Source of the DNA: Spirochaetaceae bacterium
Lineage (GTDB): Bacteria; Spirochaetota; Spirochaetia; B11-G9
Reading direction: 5' to 3'
Length of the DNA stretch: 6,460 nucleotides
Assembly: GCA_030600745.1 (NCBI GenBank)
Contig: JAUVLL010000198.1
Span: 1-6,460 of the forward strand
The position numbers were made by a program, and so were the translations under genes. How positions within the stretch are numbered: the stretch's first letter is position 1; every line of letters starts with the position of its first letter. Positions 6,350-6,460 of the stretch are shown here, piece by piece. The notes beneath the pieces were generated by a model, which saw only the letters and a list, made by a program, of their open reading frames with translations, did not search any database and had not been told where the DNA came from.

Positions 6350-6352
6350 TGG
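6345..6352. other. probable chimeric junction
   Basis: To the left is AT-rich spirochaete-like sequence with a recognisable FAD subunit. To the right, 72 of 110 bases are G or C. The change happens within a few bases at GGTGGATG. No insertion-sequence end, direct repeat or tRNA is visible at the boundary. An assembly or amplification chimera at a contig end is the simplest reading; a true recombination point cannot be excluded from this window. Confidence 0.75.
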
Positions 6353-6460
6353 GACCGCGGCCGGTCTCCTGTTCGTGCAGTTCTCGAAGGACGTCGAGCA
6401 GATCACGGCCGAGACCGAGGCCAACTACGTTATCACGGGAGGTCCGGGCGGGTCCTACAC
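6351..6460 (+). CDS. internal fragment of an unrelated high-GC gene
   Basis: Reading from 6351 gives 36 complete codons without a stop, beginning GTAAGLLFVQFSKDVEQ and ending in GGPGGSY. Thirty-two of the 36 codons end in G or C, as expected of a real gene from a high-GC organism, and quite unlike the rest of the window. I do not recognise the family with confidence. The piece has neither start nor end. The frame differs from that of the FAD-subunit gene, so this is not its continuation. Treat it as foreign to the organism on the left. Confidence 0.5.

Noticed and set aside
6350..6460. Continuation of the FAD-subunit frame to the window end
   Set aside because: The frame is open, but the Arg-rich residues it gives are unlike any FAD subunit, and codon statistics favour another frame; an artefact of the join.

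Overview
The bulk of this window (about 1-6349) is AT-rich and reads as one + strand gene cluster from a spirochaete-like bacterium, most likely a Treponema or Spirochaeta relative. I infer the lineage from gene content and order and from a general impression of the proteins; there is no rRNA or other formal marker. Codon use and base composition look even across this part.

Layout: 1-171 is a non-coding leader with two small palindromes. It is followed by a toxin-antitoxin remnant: an intact small antitoxin gene (172-357), overlapping the start of a ParE/RelE-like toxin that stops after 27 codons (345-428). Next comes a tight run of six genes that touch or overlap: a LoaP/NusG-family antiterminator (442-984), a soluble CapD/PglF-type nucleotide-sugar dehydratase (977-2446), a DegT/DnrJ/EryC1/StrS aminotransferase (2430-3605), and three genes resembling the subunits of a xanthine dehydrogenase/CO dehydrogenase-type molybdenum hydroxylase: the large subunit (3605-5659), the [2Fe-2S] subunit (5659-6144) and the beginning of the FAD subunit (6128 onward).

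The first enzyme pair would convert a UDP-sugar to a 4-keto-6-deoxy intermediate and then to a 4-amino sugar, for a surface glycan or protein glycan. LoaP-type factors typically head long polysaccharide operons, which fits. The surprise is the coupled hydroxylase-like trio. Its large subunit has the full-length fold, but every molybdopterin-contacting motif I can align is changed, including the catalytic glutamate, which is glutamine (Q646). The iron-sulfur subunit keeps all eight cluster cysteines. This suggests an electron-carrying assembly that no longer does standard molybdenum hydroxylase chemistry, tied genetically to amino-sugar synthesis. From memory, a similar gene order exists in Treponema pallidum around TP0077-TP0081, which would mean selection has kept it even in a reduced genome; I could not check this.

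At about 6345-6352 the sequence changes abruptly. The FAD-subunit reading frame loses family resemblance and the remaining 110 bases are about 65% G+C, with a different open frame having typical high-GC codon use. This looks like a chimeric join at the contig end, so nothing beyond about 6350 should be attributed to this organism.
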